This document shows, in pieces, positions 54,857 through 63,799 of a stretch of 64,000 nt of DNA. The notes beneath the pieces were generated by a model. It searched no databases and had not been told where the DNA came from. It was given only the letters and a program-made list of their open reading frames with translations. Position numbers and translations under genes: made by a program. Origin of the DNA: Gammaproteobacteria bacterium (lineage in GTDB: Bacteria; Pseudomonadota; Gammaproteobacteria; Pseudomonadales; Pseudohongiellaceae); assembly GCA_029245395.1 (NCBI GenBank), contig JAQWPL010000029.1, forward strand, positions 124,001 through 188,000. The letters run 5' to 3'. How positions within the stretch are numbered: position 1 is the stretch's first letter; each line of letters begins with the position of its first letter.

Positions 54857-55039
54857 AAATAGTCTTTCCTTAAAATGGTCTCTGTACTTTTTATTCACTA
54901 AGCGTATTTTTCAATAAGCGATTCAAACAATAAAATAAATAGTAGCTGGTCAGATTCATAATACTTTGGAATGTGCGATGGCTGAGTGTAGCCGGAATGA
55001 CAGAGCCTGTAAAAGAAAGGTGCAGGCCACAAGAGCGCT

Positions 55040-55696
55040 TTAAATCAAGGTTTTCTGTAGCCAATCCGAGATATCAGCGATCTCTTCAGTGCACACACTA
55101 TGAGGCATGGGGTAGGTTTTATAACCAGGCGTATAACCCAGCTTTTTCAGGTACTTAATTGTATTTTCTGCCATCCACTCAGGCAAGAGTGGGTCTAAAG
55201 TACCATGGAAAATCTGGATCGGCAGACTGGCATTGGCAGGATGGGGAACCACTGCTTCTGCCGTGGGAAAGAAGGTGGATAAGCCAAGAATACCGGCTAG
55301 TGGCTTGTCATAAGTCAAACCGGCCTGCAGGCAGACAGCACCCCCCTGTGAAAAGCCCACCAGGAGAATCTGTTCGCTGGCAATGCCTCTTTCAACTTCC
55401 CTGTCGATGAATTTATGAATTTCAGCAGTTGAAGCAAGCAACTGAGCCACATCGATATGACGCTCGCCATGCTCCAGAATATCAAACCAGGCTGGCATGA
55501 CCACACCGCCATTGATCGTAATAGGTTTGGTAGGCGCATGGGGTAGTATGAAACGTACCGCCATTGAATCTGGTAGTTTCAGTTCAGGGATGATGGGCTC
55601 GAAATCGTGACCATCAGCACCCAGGCCATGTAACCAGATCACGGATGCTGTGGCGTTTGATTGGCTTTCTATTTCTATTGCAGGGAGTAATTCCAC
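55040..55696 (-). CDS. Carboxylesterase/phospholipase family alpha/beta hydrolase
   Basis: 218 residues, GTG start. Same family as bacterial carboxylesterase 2 and acyl-protein thioesterase: VIWLHGLGADGHDFEPIIPE at the start, a proline-rich LPHAPTKPITINGG, nucleophile GFSQGGAV, Asp in FHGTLDPLLP and His in YPMPHSVCTEE. It hydrolyses short acyl esters or thioesters in known relatives; the substrate is unknown. Divergent from the GST gene. Confidence 0.92.
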   Translation of the reverse strand: MELLPAIEIESQSNATASVIWLHGLGADGHDFEPIIPELKLPDSMAVRFILPHAPTKPITINGGVVMPAWFDILEHGERHIDVAQLLASTAEIHKFIDREVERGIASEQILLVGFSQGGAVCLQAGLTYDKPLAGILGLSTFFPTAEAVVPHPANASLPIQIFHGTLDPLLPEWMAENTIKYLKKLGYTPGYKTYPMPHSVCTEEIADISDWLQKTLI

Positions 55697-55789
55697 TTAA
55701 CTAGTTTCTCTGATTATTTTTAGGGAGCCTCTGGTCTTGTGCATACACTATAATTATAAACTCACACTTTGATTCAGGCAGACATCATC

Positions 55790-56479
55790 ATGTCAGAAGT
55801 TTCCTTTCCTTCACGTTGGGCACCTACAAAACCGGATGTTATTCAGTTGTATTCGATGGCCACACCCAATGGCCAGAAAATCAGTATAGCACTGGAAGAA
55901 ATGGGATTAAGTTACGAGCCTCACCTGATCAATATCCTTGAAGACGACCAGCAGGATCCAGAGTACATCGTGTTCAGCCCCAATGGAAAAATTCCCGCCA
56001 TCATAGATCCCATTGGGCCCGAAGGAAAACGTGTTGCTCTGTGTGAAAGCGCCGCCATCCTGATTTACCTTGCAGATAAAACCGGTCAGTTGTTGCCCCA
56101 GAATTACCTTGATCGTATGGAGCATATTCAGTGGCTGACGTTTCAGATAGGCCATATTGGTCCTTTCTTTGGTCAGTTCGGGCATTTCTATAAATTCATG
56201 CGCGGTAAGCTGCAAGACGACTATCCGCTGGAGCGCTACACAAAAGAGGTCAAAAAATTACTGGGGGTGTTGGACAAGAGGCTGAACGGTCGTAAATTCA
56301 TCGTGGATGACTACAGCATTGTCGACATCTCCATGGTGCCCTGGGTAAATTGCTGCGCTGAATTTTACGATGCGTGGGAATATCTTGATATGGGATCGTA
56401 TAAGAATGTTGAAGACTGGCGCAAACGTGTCAGTGAAAGACCCGCGTTTGTGAAAGGCAAAGATGTCTGCAGTTTATAA
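55790..56479 (+). CDS. Glutathione S-transferase family protein
   Basis: 229 residues from the ATG at 55790 (AGGCAG upstream; a TTG at 55769 is in frame). Yfc-type GST: thioredoxin-like N-domain with IQLYSMATPNGQKISIALEE, the cis-proline segment FSPNGKIPAIIDP and ESAAILIYLADKTGQLLP for glutathione contact, then an all-helical domain with GRKFIVDDYSIVDISMVPWV. Likely YghU/YfcG-like disulfide or peroxide chemistry. Confidence 0.92.
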   Translation: MSEVSFPSRWAPTKPDVIQLYSMATPNGQKISIALEEMGLSYEPHLINILEDDQQDPEYIVFSPNGKIPAIIDPIGPEGKRVALCESAAILIYLADKTGQLLPQNYLDRMEHIQWLTFQIGHIGPFFGQFGHFYKFMRGKLQDDYPLERYTKEVKKLLGVLDKRLNGRKFIVDDYSIVDISMVPWVNCCAEFYDAWEYLDMGSYKNVEDWRKRVSERPAFVKGKDVCSL

Positions 56480-56487
56480 GCGCCTGT

Positions 56488-56869
56488 TCAACACAGGAAA
56501 AATTTGATCCTAGCCTTGGCATAAAGCGTGACAATACCCAGGATGGTGGCTGTACCAAAAAACAGAAAGTACACTGCAAACAGCGGCTGGGAAGTTCCGA
56601 ACCAAAGATAGGTACAAAAAGCACCCAGAGGAATTCCAGTTACAAAACCGAACAAGCCCACGATCAATTTTATACGTGACACCGATTTCCTGGTGGGCAT
56701 GACCCAGTTGGTACATTTTGCACATTGATGTTTTTTCAGTTCATCAGAAAAAAACCAGAGTCAATGGCAGTGGTTCATGGCAGGCCGGGCATGTCAGCTT
56801 CCCGGGTTTCTTTTCAGTACTGGAAATTTCAGTATCATTCTTTTCGGTGTCAGTATTGATAATTTCCAC
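56488..56869 (-). pseudogene. Zinc-ribbon membrane protein gene with a homopolymer frameshift
   Basis: From a GTG at 56869 the minus strand reads VEIINTDTEKND, then LTCPACHEPLPLTLVF and meets stops just after a run of seven T (plus A7 at 56748-56754). Removing one T restores SDELKKHQCAKCTNWVMPTR and joins the 70-codon frame that holds two membrane segments (IVGLFGFVTGIPLGAFCTYL; FAVYFLFFGTATILGIVTLY) to the stop at 56488. Two CxxC pairs then form a zinc ribbon ahead of the membrane part, about 126 residues in all. The frameshift may be decay, slippage-based switching or sequencing error; the downstream ATG at 56700 could still give the membrane part. Confidence 0.7.
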
Positions 56870-56925
56870 GCCTCTTTAATTTCTTATTGCTCATAATTAT
56901 TTTCTTTCAGAGCAGGCTTGTGTGA

Positions 56926-57336
56926 TCAGACTGATTCTTCACTGACTTCACCTTCCAGGTATAGCCAGGATCCCTTATGCCGGTGAAATGCCGATATTTC
57001 ATGATGGACCTGCTCAGGCCCGTCATCGACGGAATACGTCGCCTTGAATTCCACCCTACCCAGGTCACCTTTCTGTTTTGAATTTAGAATTTCCAGGCTT
57101 TTCCATTGGTGCCCATCAGCAATCAAGTCTGCCATACGAATATGTTGAACGGTAGCCGGATGCCATGTGCGCACCAGGTAATCTCTGTGCTCTGCCTGCC
57201 CCAGGGCATAGGCGGAGTAGCGGGAGCGCACAAGCTGTTTGACAGTTCTGGGTTTTGCTTTACTGCTCAGGAAGGGCTCGCAGCAACTACTAAATTTTTT
57301 ACCGCTGCCGCAAACGCAGGAATCATTAAGTTTCAT
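56926..57336 (-). CDS. ychJ: YchJ family protein
   Basis: 136 residues from the ATG at 57336 (E. coli 152); the longer upstream frame is made of the neighbouring repeat and is rejected. An N-terminal SEC-C zinc motif NDSCVCGSGKKFSSCCEPFL is followed by an NTF2-like fold (VRSRYSAYALGQAEHRDYLV; TWHPATVQHIRMADL; EISAFHRHKGSWLYLEGEV). Function is unknown. Confidence 0.93.
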   Translation of the reverse strand: MKLNDSCVCGSGKKFSSCCEPFLSSKAKPRTVKQLVRSRYSAYALGQAEHRDYLVRTWHPATVQHIRMADLIADGHQWKSLEILNSKQKGDLGRVEFKATYSVDDGPEQVHHEISAFHRHKGSWLYLEGEVSEESV

Positions 57337-57370
57337 GGTAATGATTGTAGGCAGAAAGGCGAAACGGACA

Positions 57371-57512
57371 CAAGATGCAGGATGCAGGATGCACAAGGTT
57401 GTAGCGCATTCAGGTCCCACCAATTAAAGGGTTAAAATTCCCTACAGGATTTTAAATTTAACTTAAATCGCCAGGATACCTCTTGCATCCTGCATCCTGT
57501 CTCCTGTCTCCC
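57371..57512. repeat. Inverted pair of CATCCTG-type heptamer repeats
   Basis: The left arm (57371-57398) reads AAGATGCAGGATGCAGGATG-type tandem units with 7-nt period; the right arm (57481-57512) carries the complement (CTTGCATCCTGCATCCTGTC). About 80 nt lie between. The structure fills the spacer between the tag-like gene and ychJ, both on the minus strand, and belongs to the same family as 6752-6823. Confidence 0.75.
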
Positions 57513-57524
57513 GTTCCCCGCACC

Positions 57525-58226
57525 TTATTCCGGCACATAATTCTTACCGATGGACATCCCGCAAATTCGAGACAGGTGCATATAAGGCAGGCCTGTCTCT
57601 TCATGCCAGGTATTAAAGGCTTCCTGGCAAGCCTTCAAATCCTTTTTACTGATGGGCTGGTCCTTGATTTCCAGTCCAGAAGCCTTGAGTCGACCCACAA
57701 CGTCCTGACTGAGTATGAAACCATCCTTGCCAATGAAACGAATAAAGTACATGCAGGTATTGCCGCCTAACCGAGAGGCATTTTTCTTCAGGTATTCCAT
57801 CAACCCTACCTGGTCACTGGCAGGCCACTGCGCAAAAAACTTGCCGAAACTACCATGCCTGTCTGCTTCTTCCATAAGGTAATGGGCATTATCGAGCACA
57901 GCTTTAATCTTGATCCAGTTGCGTACGATGCGAGTATCTTCCACATAGGCTTCCCATTTTTCCGGCGACATATGGGCCAGCCCTTGTGGATTAAATCCAT
58001 GAAAAGCTCCTTCAAAACCATCCCACTTGTTCCGAACGACTTTCCAGTTGAAGCCTGCATTAAAAATACATTCAGTCATTTTCGCTAGGTAACGGTCATC
58101 GGAAATAGCGGCAAGCTTTTTTACAGTCACCGGTTTGTGCGCAGCTAGCAAAACATCAAGGGCTTTTTTGCCACCCTTTCTTTCTTCTGCCAGCTTCCGG
58201 ATATCTTTAAAAGATGTTAATGCCAT
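57525..58226 (-). CDS. Tag-like DNA-3-methyladenine glycosylase family protein
   Basis: 233 residues. HhH-GPD-like helical protein related to DNA-3-methyladenine glycosylase I: DDRYLAKMTECIFNAGFNWK, VVRNKWDGFEGAFHGFNP, and DTRIVRNWIKIKAVLDNAHY. This branch is longer at the C-terminus than Tag. Base-excision of alkylated adenine is inferred. GAGGA lies 9 nt before the ATG. Confidence 0.82.
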   Translation of the reverse strand: MALTSFKDIRKLAEERKGGKKALDVLLAAHKPVTVKKLAAISDDRYLAKMTECIFNAGFNWKVVRNKWDGFEGAFHGFNPQGLAHMSPEKWEAYVEDTRIVRNWIKIKAVLDNAHYLMEEADRHGSFGKFFAQWPASDQVGLMEYLKKNASRLGGNTCMYFIRFIGKDGFILSQDVVGRLKASGLEIKDQPISKKDLKACQEAFNTWHEETGLPYMHLSRICGMSIGKNYVPE

Positions 58227-58368
58227 AAATCAAAATTCCTCTACTGAGTAATTTTAGTGTAGTAGAGGGGCGGCATTTTTTCGAATTATTTCTGTGCTTT
58301 GATATTCGAGGATATTACAGGATGGGGTTCAAGCCGTAACGGAGTACGGATTGATGAAAAAAAGAAAA

Positions 58369-59874
58369 TCAGTTTTGAGCTAAAATCATCTGCTCTAACA
58401 TTGCGGCAGTCTCCAGATGCTGATCACCTCCAGCACCACGACCAAATCGGCCTGCCCTGCCCATCGCCGCATCAACCACTGTGTTTCCCTGGTCATCAGT
58501 TGCGGTTACATCTGCGCCATATTCAATCAGCAATTTTACCATTTCGTTCCAGCCATTCGTCGCCGCACCGAACAGAGCTGTCTGTCCACCTTCGGTCCTG
58601 GATTCGACATCAGCATCGTAGGCAAGCAGGAGTTTTGTTGCTTCAAGTGCCTGGATTTCAGTACGAAAACGACCCCTGGTATCAATGGCACTAGCTCGAT
58701 ATCCTGAAGAGACAATTAAAGGGGACACGCCATTTTCCTGGGACAAATTCACCAACGCGTTATGTTCCAGCAGCAATTTCATGGTAGGGATATCGGCTCC
58801 ACGGGTGGCCCTGAACAACGCTGTAGTTCCCGTACGCAAAAGCCCGTCTGCCCCGCGGTCTGCACCTAAAGCCCGGTAGGGTGGAAACAGTTTCAACTGC
58901 AGATTTGGATTGCCACCTTTTTCCAGTACCAGGGCAATGATTTCTTGTGCTGTTGTCAGGTCGTCAGATAATCTGTCTGATCTACCGCCGTGTGGCAGTG
59001 TGCTGTAATCCACTGCTGCATATAAGGGATTGCGACCATAGAAATCCCATTTATCCAACCAGGCACCCGCTTCGATCAGCAATTTTGCAGAATCCCAATT
59101 GGCATTCAGATTGGCCATCAACAATGGCGTAATTGACTCCGGATCAGTCTTGTTAATATCAGCACCCGCCTCTATTAACAAACGTGTGCATTCAGAACAT
59201 CCTTCACGAGCCGCATAAAGTAATGGTGTTAAGCCACCAGCAGGCAATACTTTCATGCGTGGCTCTGCAGTTACTTGCCGCTCCCAGTTATTGGGAAAAG
59301 ACTGAGCATCTGGATCTGCGCCATTCGCTAGAAGGAATGCAACCATCTCCGGTTGCTGCTGGGCGGCTGCCCACATGAGCGCTGTCTGCCCGCGCCATTT
59401 TTCCACAACATTCACATCGGCGTCCGCATTCACCAGAGTTTCCGCTGCTTCAATATTGCCTGAACGTGCGATAACCATCAGGGGAGTCTGACCATCAGCA
59501 CCGGCTTCGTTGGCATCTGCGCCTGCGTCCAACAGCCTGTCGATGATACCCGGATTACCGATAATGGCTGCCTGGGACAGGGGTGTGGCACCAAACTCAT
59601 TACGGGCAGTGACTTGCGCTCCGCGACGAATGAGCTGGCGTACCAGCGCCTCATCAGCGTAGTACACAGCCCAGTGCAGTGCTGTTGTGCCATCTGGCTG
59701 GGACTGGTTCACATCTGTACTGCGGCCGATCAGCTCCAGCGCCGCTGCTGTCTCGCCAGCACTAACCAGAGCCAGAAGCTGAGCTTCAGAGCCGTCCTGA
59801 CCAAATGCAGAGGCAAGAGGCAAGAGACAAGAGGCAAGAAGTAAAACTCCCAGTACGTAGTCTTTTTTAAACAT
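58369..59874 (-). CDS. Exported ankyrin-repeat protein
   Basis: 501 residues. A signal peptide (VLGVLLLASCLLPLASAFG) precedes about ten ankyrin repeats (typical unit DGTTALHWAVYYADEALVRQ; DGQTPLMVIARSGNIEAAET; GGQTALFGAATNGWNEMVKL). Ankyrin arrays bind other proteins, so this is probably a periplasmic or surface adaptor. It is the third gene of the DUF1592-DUF1552-ankyrin operon. The DNA for the signal-peptide core is itself a 7-nt tandem repeat whose inverted partner lies upstream of the start (59927-59958). Confidence 0.92.
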   Translation of the reverse strand: MFKKDYVLGVLLLASCLLPLASAFGQDGSEAQLLALVSAGETAAALELIGRSTDVNQSQPDGTTALHWAVYYADEALVRQLIRRGAQVTARNEFGATPLSQAAIIGNPGIIDRLLDAGADANEAGADGQTPLMVIARSGNIEAAETLVNADADVNVVEKWRGQTALMWAAAQQQPEMVAFLLANGADPDAQSFPNNWERQVTAEPRMKVLPAGGLTPLLYAAREGCSECTRLLIEAGADINKTDPESITPLLMANLNANWDSAKLLIEAGAWLDKWDFYGRNPLYAAVDYSTLPHGGRSDRLSDDLTTAQEIIALVLEKGGNPNLQLKLFPPYRALGADRGADGLLRTGTTALFRATRGADIPTMKLLLEHNALVNLSQENGVSPLIVSSGYRASAIDTRGRFRTEIQALEATKLLLAYDADVESRTEGGQTALFGAATNGWNEMVKLLIEYGADVTATDDQGNTVVDAAMGRAGRFGRGAGGDQHLETAAMLEQMILAQN

Positions 59875-59958
59875 TATTAGTAAATACCTTTGCCAGTAAT
59901 ATCAGCATAAAATTTCTAGGAGCTTTCCTTGCCTCTTGCCTCTTACCTCTTGTCTCTA
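59809..59958. repeat. Inverted heptamer-repeat pair spanning the ankyrin gene start
   Basis: AGGCAAG/AGACAAG-type units with 7-nt period at 59809-59838 (inside the ankyrin signal peptide codons) face the complementary CTTGCCT/CTTACCT/CTTGTCT units at 59927-59958 just after the DUF1552 stop. In the minus-strand transcript the two arms could pair, leaving the ankyrin ribosome site and ATG in the loop of about 90 nt. Confidence 0.8.
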
Positions 59959-59961
59959 TTT

Positions 59962-61281
59962 TTATACTTCTTCAAATCGTCCCGTTGAATCGCCTAATGA
60001 TTCTTCATGCAGGCCAATGCGATCAAGAATTGTCAGCATCATATTAGAGACCGGAGTTCTTTCTCCTGCGGCTATATGTTGGCCACCACGAATGGTGCCG
60101 CCGCCTTTACCAACAATGACCGATGGTAGTGGGTAGTGGTCATGGGCATTACTATTGCTCATATTGCTGCCATATAAAAGAATGGAATTGTCTAGCATGG
60201 AGCCTTTGTCACCATCCGGCATAGTTGCCAGCTTATCCACAAAACTGGCAAAGACTCTGCTGTGATATTCCTGGATGCGCAACAAGCGACCGATCTTGTT
60301 GGCGTCGTTCTGGTGGTGTGAAAGCGGATGGAATGCATCAGACACCCCCACATGGTTATAGGTCTGGTTGCTTACCTCTGCCGCCAACATCATGCTGGCG
60401 ATGCGAGTGATATTGCCTTGATATGCAAGCAGGATCAGATCCATTTGTAAATTGATATGATCATCAAATGAACCCGGAATTCCAAGAGGTGCGTCAGGCA
60501 GCTCAATATGTGAAAGATCATGCTCGGCCGTTTTCTGTACCCGGCGTTCAATTTCCCTGACGGTTTCCAGATAGTCACTCATCACCGCCTGATCAGCTGC
60601 GCCTAATTGTTTTGCCAATTGGTTTGATTCTTCCAGCATGAGATCAAGAATGCTTCTGGTCTGGCTGGCAAGACGCTCCCGCTCTTCTGCGTTATCGCCT
60701 ACGCCAAACAGCGTTTGGAATAATTTGCGCGGATTGTTTTCCATCGGCAAAGGCGTAGTGGGTGTACGGAAGGAAATTGTACCGGCATAGCTGCAGCCAT
60801 AAGCCCGATCACAGGACCCGGCCGCCCCACTGGACTCCGTGGAAACTTCGATGGATGGCAGCGGTGTATTCTGCCCAATATGCCGGGCTGCCATCTGGTC
60901 GATGGTGATCCCACCAAAAGGTTCATGACTAATTCGCGGCGCAGAACCGGTCAACCAGGTGCCAGGCGTGATCGCATGCACCGGACCGTATGCCCGCTTG
61001 TTTTCCAAATTTGAGACGATGGTGAGGTAGTCACGATGCTGCTCGAGCGGTTGTAATATAGATTTCAATTCAAATTCTCTGCCCACAGTTTCAGGTGTCC
61101 AGTTGTCCATTACTGCGCCATGTGGGAAGTAAAAGAAACCCATTCGTGGCCCAGTATTGGCGGCCGTTTGTGCCAGGGCTGTACTTGCCGGAATCATGGC
61201 CTCAAGCAGAGGCAATGAAACCGAGGCGGCAGCACTCTTTAAAAAAGTCCTTCTTGGTAAGTGCTTTTTAGTAATAAACAT
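59962..61281 (-). CDS. DUF1552 protein with Tat signal
   Basis: 439 residues. A twin-arginine signal (PRRTFLKSAAASVSLPLLEA) directs a folded protein across the inner membrane. The body follows the DUF1552 pattern: MGFFYFPHGAVMDNWTPETV, NLENKRAYGPVHAITPGTWL, TESSGAAGSCDRAYGCSYAG, and LLYGSNMSNSNAHDHYPLPS near the end, reminiscent of sulfatase/DUF1501-like alkaline phosphatase folds. Activity is unknown. It lies 37 nt downstream of the DUF1592 gene and is always coupled to such genes in the genomes I know. Confidence 0.92.
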   Translation of the reverse strand: MFITKKHLPRRTFLKSAAASVSLPLLEAMIPASTALAQTAANTGPRMGFFYFPHGAVMDNWTPETVGREFELKSILQPLEQHRDYLTIVSNLENKRAYGPVHAITPGTWLTGSAPRISHEPFGGITIDQMAARHIGQNTPLPSIEVSTESSGAAGSCDRAYGCSYAGTISFRTPTTPLPMENNPRKLFQTLFGVGDNAEERERLASQTRSILDLMLEESNQLAKQLGAADQAVMSDYLETVREIERRVQKTAEHDLSHIELPDAPLGIPGSFDDHINLQMDLILLAYQGNITRIASMMLAAEVSNQTYNHVGVSDAFHPLSHHQNDANKIGRLLRIQEYHSRVFASFVDKLATMPDGDKGSMLDNSILLYGSNMSNSNAHDHYPLPSVIVGKGGGTIRGGQHIAAGERTPVSNMMLTILDRIGLHEESLGDSTGRFEEV

Positions 61282-61318
61282 TAATCTTCTCCTCTACTCG
61301 TCATTGAGTCAGGGTAGC

Positions 61319-63799
61319 TTATAAACTTCCAATTTCCTGATCATTTTCTGGCACAGTGATCATTCTGAACTGATCACTGTTTATCACACCCATCACAATG
61401 GATGAAAACCTGTAACTATTATTAGCGGCAGATTGAACGATTTTCCTTACCGCTGGCATATCATGATACTCCACCGATCTGCCGAGGGAATAAGTCATCA
61501 GCTTTTCTGTGAAGGTCTGCACAAATTGGCCAGGTCTTTCCACCAACGCTTCACGCAGGTCATTGACCCCAATCAAAGGAGTACCATCTGCCAATTGACC
61601 CGAAGCATCAATAGGAATATTCCCCGCATCGCTATCGCGATCACGCCATTGTCCTACTGCATCGTAATTTTCCAGGGCCAATCCCAGTGGATCCATCACA
61701 TCATGGCAACCAGCGCAGGCGGGGTTCGCACGATGCATTTCAAGACGTTCCCGGACAGTTAACGATACAGTAGCCCCTTCAGGAGTTTCAGGAAAAGCTT
61801 CAACATTCGGGGGCGGTGCAGCAGGTGGTACGCCGAGAAAATTTTCCATGATGTAGGCACCACGGATTACCGGGGTAGTTCTGTTGGCATAAGACGTCAC
61901 CATCAGTACCCCTCCGGTACCGAGAAGCCCAAATCGCGCCTCGTCATTCAATGTAACCCGGCGGTAATGATCTCCCTTAACGTCCCTGATTCCGTAATGC
62001 ATAGCCAGGTCTTCATTAAGGAAGGTATAGTCGCCAGTGATCAGCTCAACAATACTTCGGTCTGCACTGAATATACTACCGGCAAACAATTTGATTTCTT
62101 CTCGAAAGGCTTCCAGTAAAGCCGGGTTATATTCTGGAAAAATCTCTCTATCAGGGTCCACATTATCCAGGTCACGCAGACGCAGCCACTGAAACACAAA
62201 ATTTTCTACCATGGATTCCGCCCGGGGATCTTGTAGCATGCGTTCTACTTGTGCTTCCAGCATCCCATCATCACCAAGCTCACCCCGTGCCGCCAGATCA
62301 ATCAACTCCTGGTCAGGTGAAGAACTCCAAAGGAAAAAAGCCAATCGTGAAGCTAACTCCAGGTCACTGATAGCAATCACTTGGCCTGGCCTGGCATCAG
62401 CAGGTGGCACTTCAGCCCTGAACAAAAATTTTGGGCTGGTAAAAATTGTCATCATGCCGTTCTTGATTCCGTCATCAAAACTGCCTTGTTCCTGGCCGGC
62501 GGCAAAAAATCTCAGCGGGGCTTCAAGATCGTCATTCGTCACAGGACGCCGAAATGCCTGTTTGGCCAAATTGGCATAAATTCGCCGGGCACAATCCAAC
62601 TCTTCATTACTCGTAGTGGGTTCACAAATAATTACTTTACGGCGACTCGGAGTATCAATGACTCCTGTAGTTTCAATGGGGCCTTTTATTTCAAGGCCGC
62701 GGGCCCTTGCAATCCTGCCCATGCCCCGATTTCCGCCCACGTTATGAAGGAACTCATCAGACTCAACGAAACTTCTGGCAATAAAGGCCACACCAATTTT
62801 ATGGGGCCCGGAAGTCAGCGGGATGCGAATATCGCTGAAGCGGCCATTAATTTCTGCAACCGCTGGCGCCTGCACTTGATCCAGCATGCGCAGATCTTCA
62901 CCGCCACCAATATCCCGCTCAAAAACCTTCACGCCATCAACAGTGATGACAACACCATGGTTGTACTCCATGCCCAACGTGTAACCGGCGCCAGCCATGC
63001 CCAGAATGCTGATGGCGTACTCGCCATCAACCGGGAAAATATGTTCCGCCAGGACACCGCCACGAGTCCCTAAAGGCAAACCATGAACGTGAACGCCCTG
63101 GTTTGAGGAATCCATGCGGTAAACCACACTTTCATTCCTGGGGGATGGACTGCCAACAGCCTGTTCACTGACAACTCGAGCTGCGGCTATATATTGATCC
63201 AGAAAGGACGGCGAGACTTTGAGGACACTGGCAATATTGTCAAAGCCGTCACTGTTATCGTCCTTGGGTAAAGCCAGCTCAGTATCAAGTTTCACCCCGG
63301 TTATGTCATATATCGCATTCCCGTATTCAGTGCGGTTCAACCTGTGCAGCCCAATCCGTCCGGGATTGGATTCCATGGCGGCATGGGTATCCAGCACATT
63401 TTCTATACTTGCTACCAGCTCCCAGCGTTCATCATCTGTGGGCTGATCCTGGTTTGGGGGAGGCATCACATTGTTACGAATTTTTCGCAATGCCATCTCA
63501 AAGGTGGCGCCTTCTTCACTCACGGCATCCGGTGATAAGAGAGTAAAATCTACCCCGCCTGCATAATCATCAAAATTGTGGCAACCCGTGCAATAAGTTT
63601 CCAGGGTTGTCCAGCTGTCCTCAAGATTATCAAGCGCTGACAAGTACGCCCTGGATTCAGCAGAAAACCCCCGGGTTGTTATGCCAGTCAGTATTGCCAT
63701 CAATAAAGCGGCAAAAATTAACCTCTTGCTTTGGACCTTCCAGTTATATCTAGTGCTATTCATTATTTTTATATCAGCCTGAAATTTGTTGCTATGCAT
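61319..63799 (-). CDS. DUF1592-family multi-domain cytochrome-like exported protein
   Basis: 826 residues, signal peptide about 25-47. Heme-binding CTGCH (Cys70-His74) in an N-terminal cytochrome-like part, then DUF1587 (RLNRTEYGNAIYDITGVKLD), a carbohydrate-binding-like beta region, DUF1595 (YANLAKQAFRRPVTNDDLEA), DUF1592 (ELASRLAFFLWSSSPDQELI), DUF1588 with a second CxxCH (NPACAGCHDVMDPLGLALEN) and DUF1585 (FTEKLMTYSLGRSVEYHDMP). The ATG overlaps the stop of the preceding gene by one base (TAATG); ATG at 63763 is an alternative. Such proteins are abundant in planctomycetes and marine gammaproteobacteria; function is unknown, with a redox role inferred. Confidence 0.93.
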   Translation of the reverse strand: MHSNKFQADIKIMNSTRYNWKVQSKRLIFAALLMAILTGITTRGFSAESRAYLSALDNLEDSWTTLETYCTGCHNFDDYAGGVDFTLLSPDAVSEEGATFEMALRKIRNNVMPPPNQDQPTDDERWELVASIENVLDTHAAMESNPGRIGLHRLNRTEYGNAIYDITGVKLDTELALPKDDNSDGFDNIASVLKVSPSFLDQYIAAARVVSEQAVGSPSPRNESVVYRMDSSNQGVHVHGLPLGTRGGVLAEHIFPVDGEYAISILGMAGAGYTLGMEYNHGVVITVDGVKVFERDIGGGEDLRMLDQVQAPAVAEINGRFSDIRIPLTSGPHKIGVAFIARSFVESDEFLHNVGGNRGMGRIARARGLEIKGPIETTGVIDTPSRRKVIICEPTTSNEELDCARRIYANLAKQAFRRPVTNDDLEAPLRFFAAGQEQGSFDDGIKNGMMTIFTSPKFLFRAEVPPADARPGQVIAISDLELASRLAFFLWSSSPDQELIDLAARGELGDDGMLEAQVERMLQDPRAESMVENFVFQWLRLRDLDNVDPDREIFPEYNPALLEAFREEIKLFAGSIFSADRSIVELITGDYTFLNEDLAMHYGIRDVKGDHYRRVTLNDEARFGLLGTGGVLMVTSYANRTTPVIRGAYIMENFLGVPPAAPPPNVEAFPETPEGATVSLTVRERLEMHRANPACAGCHDVMDPLGLALENYDAVGQWRDRDSDAGNIPIDASGQLADGTPLIGVNDLREALVERPGQFVQTFTEKLMTYSLGRSVEYHDMPAVRKIVQSAANNSYRFSSIVMGVINSDQFRMITVPENDQEIGSL

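Noticed and set aside
57337..57423. N-terminal extension of YchJ
   Set aside because: The extra residues (CILHPASC...) are simply the heptamer repeat translated; the family starts at the SEC-C motif.
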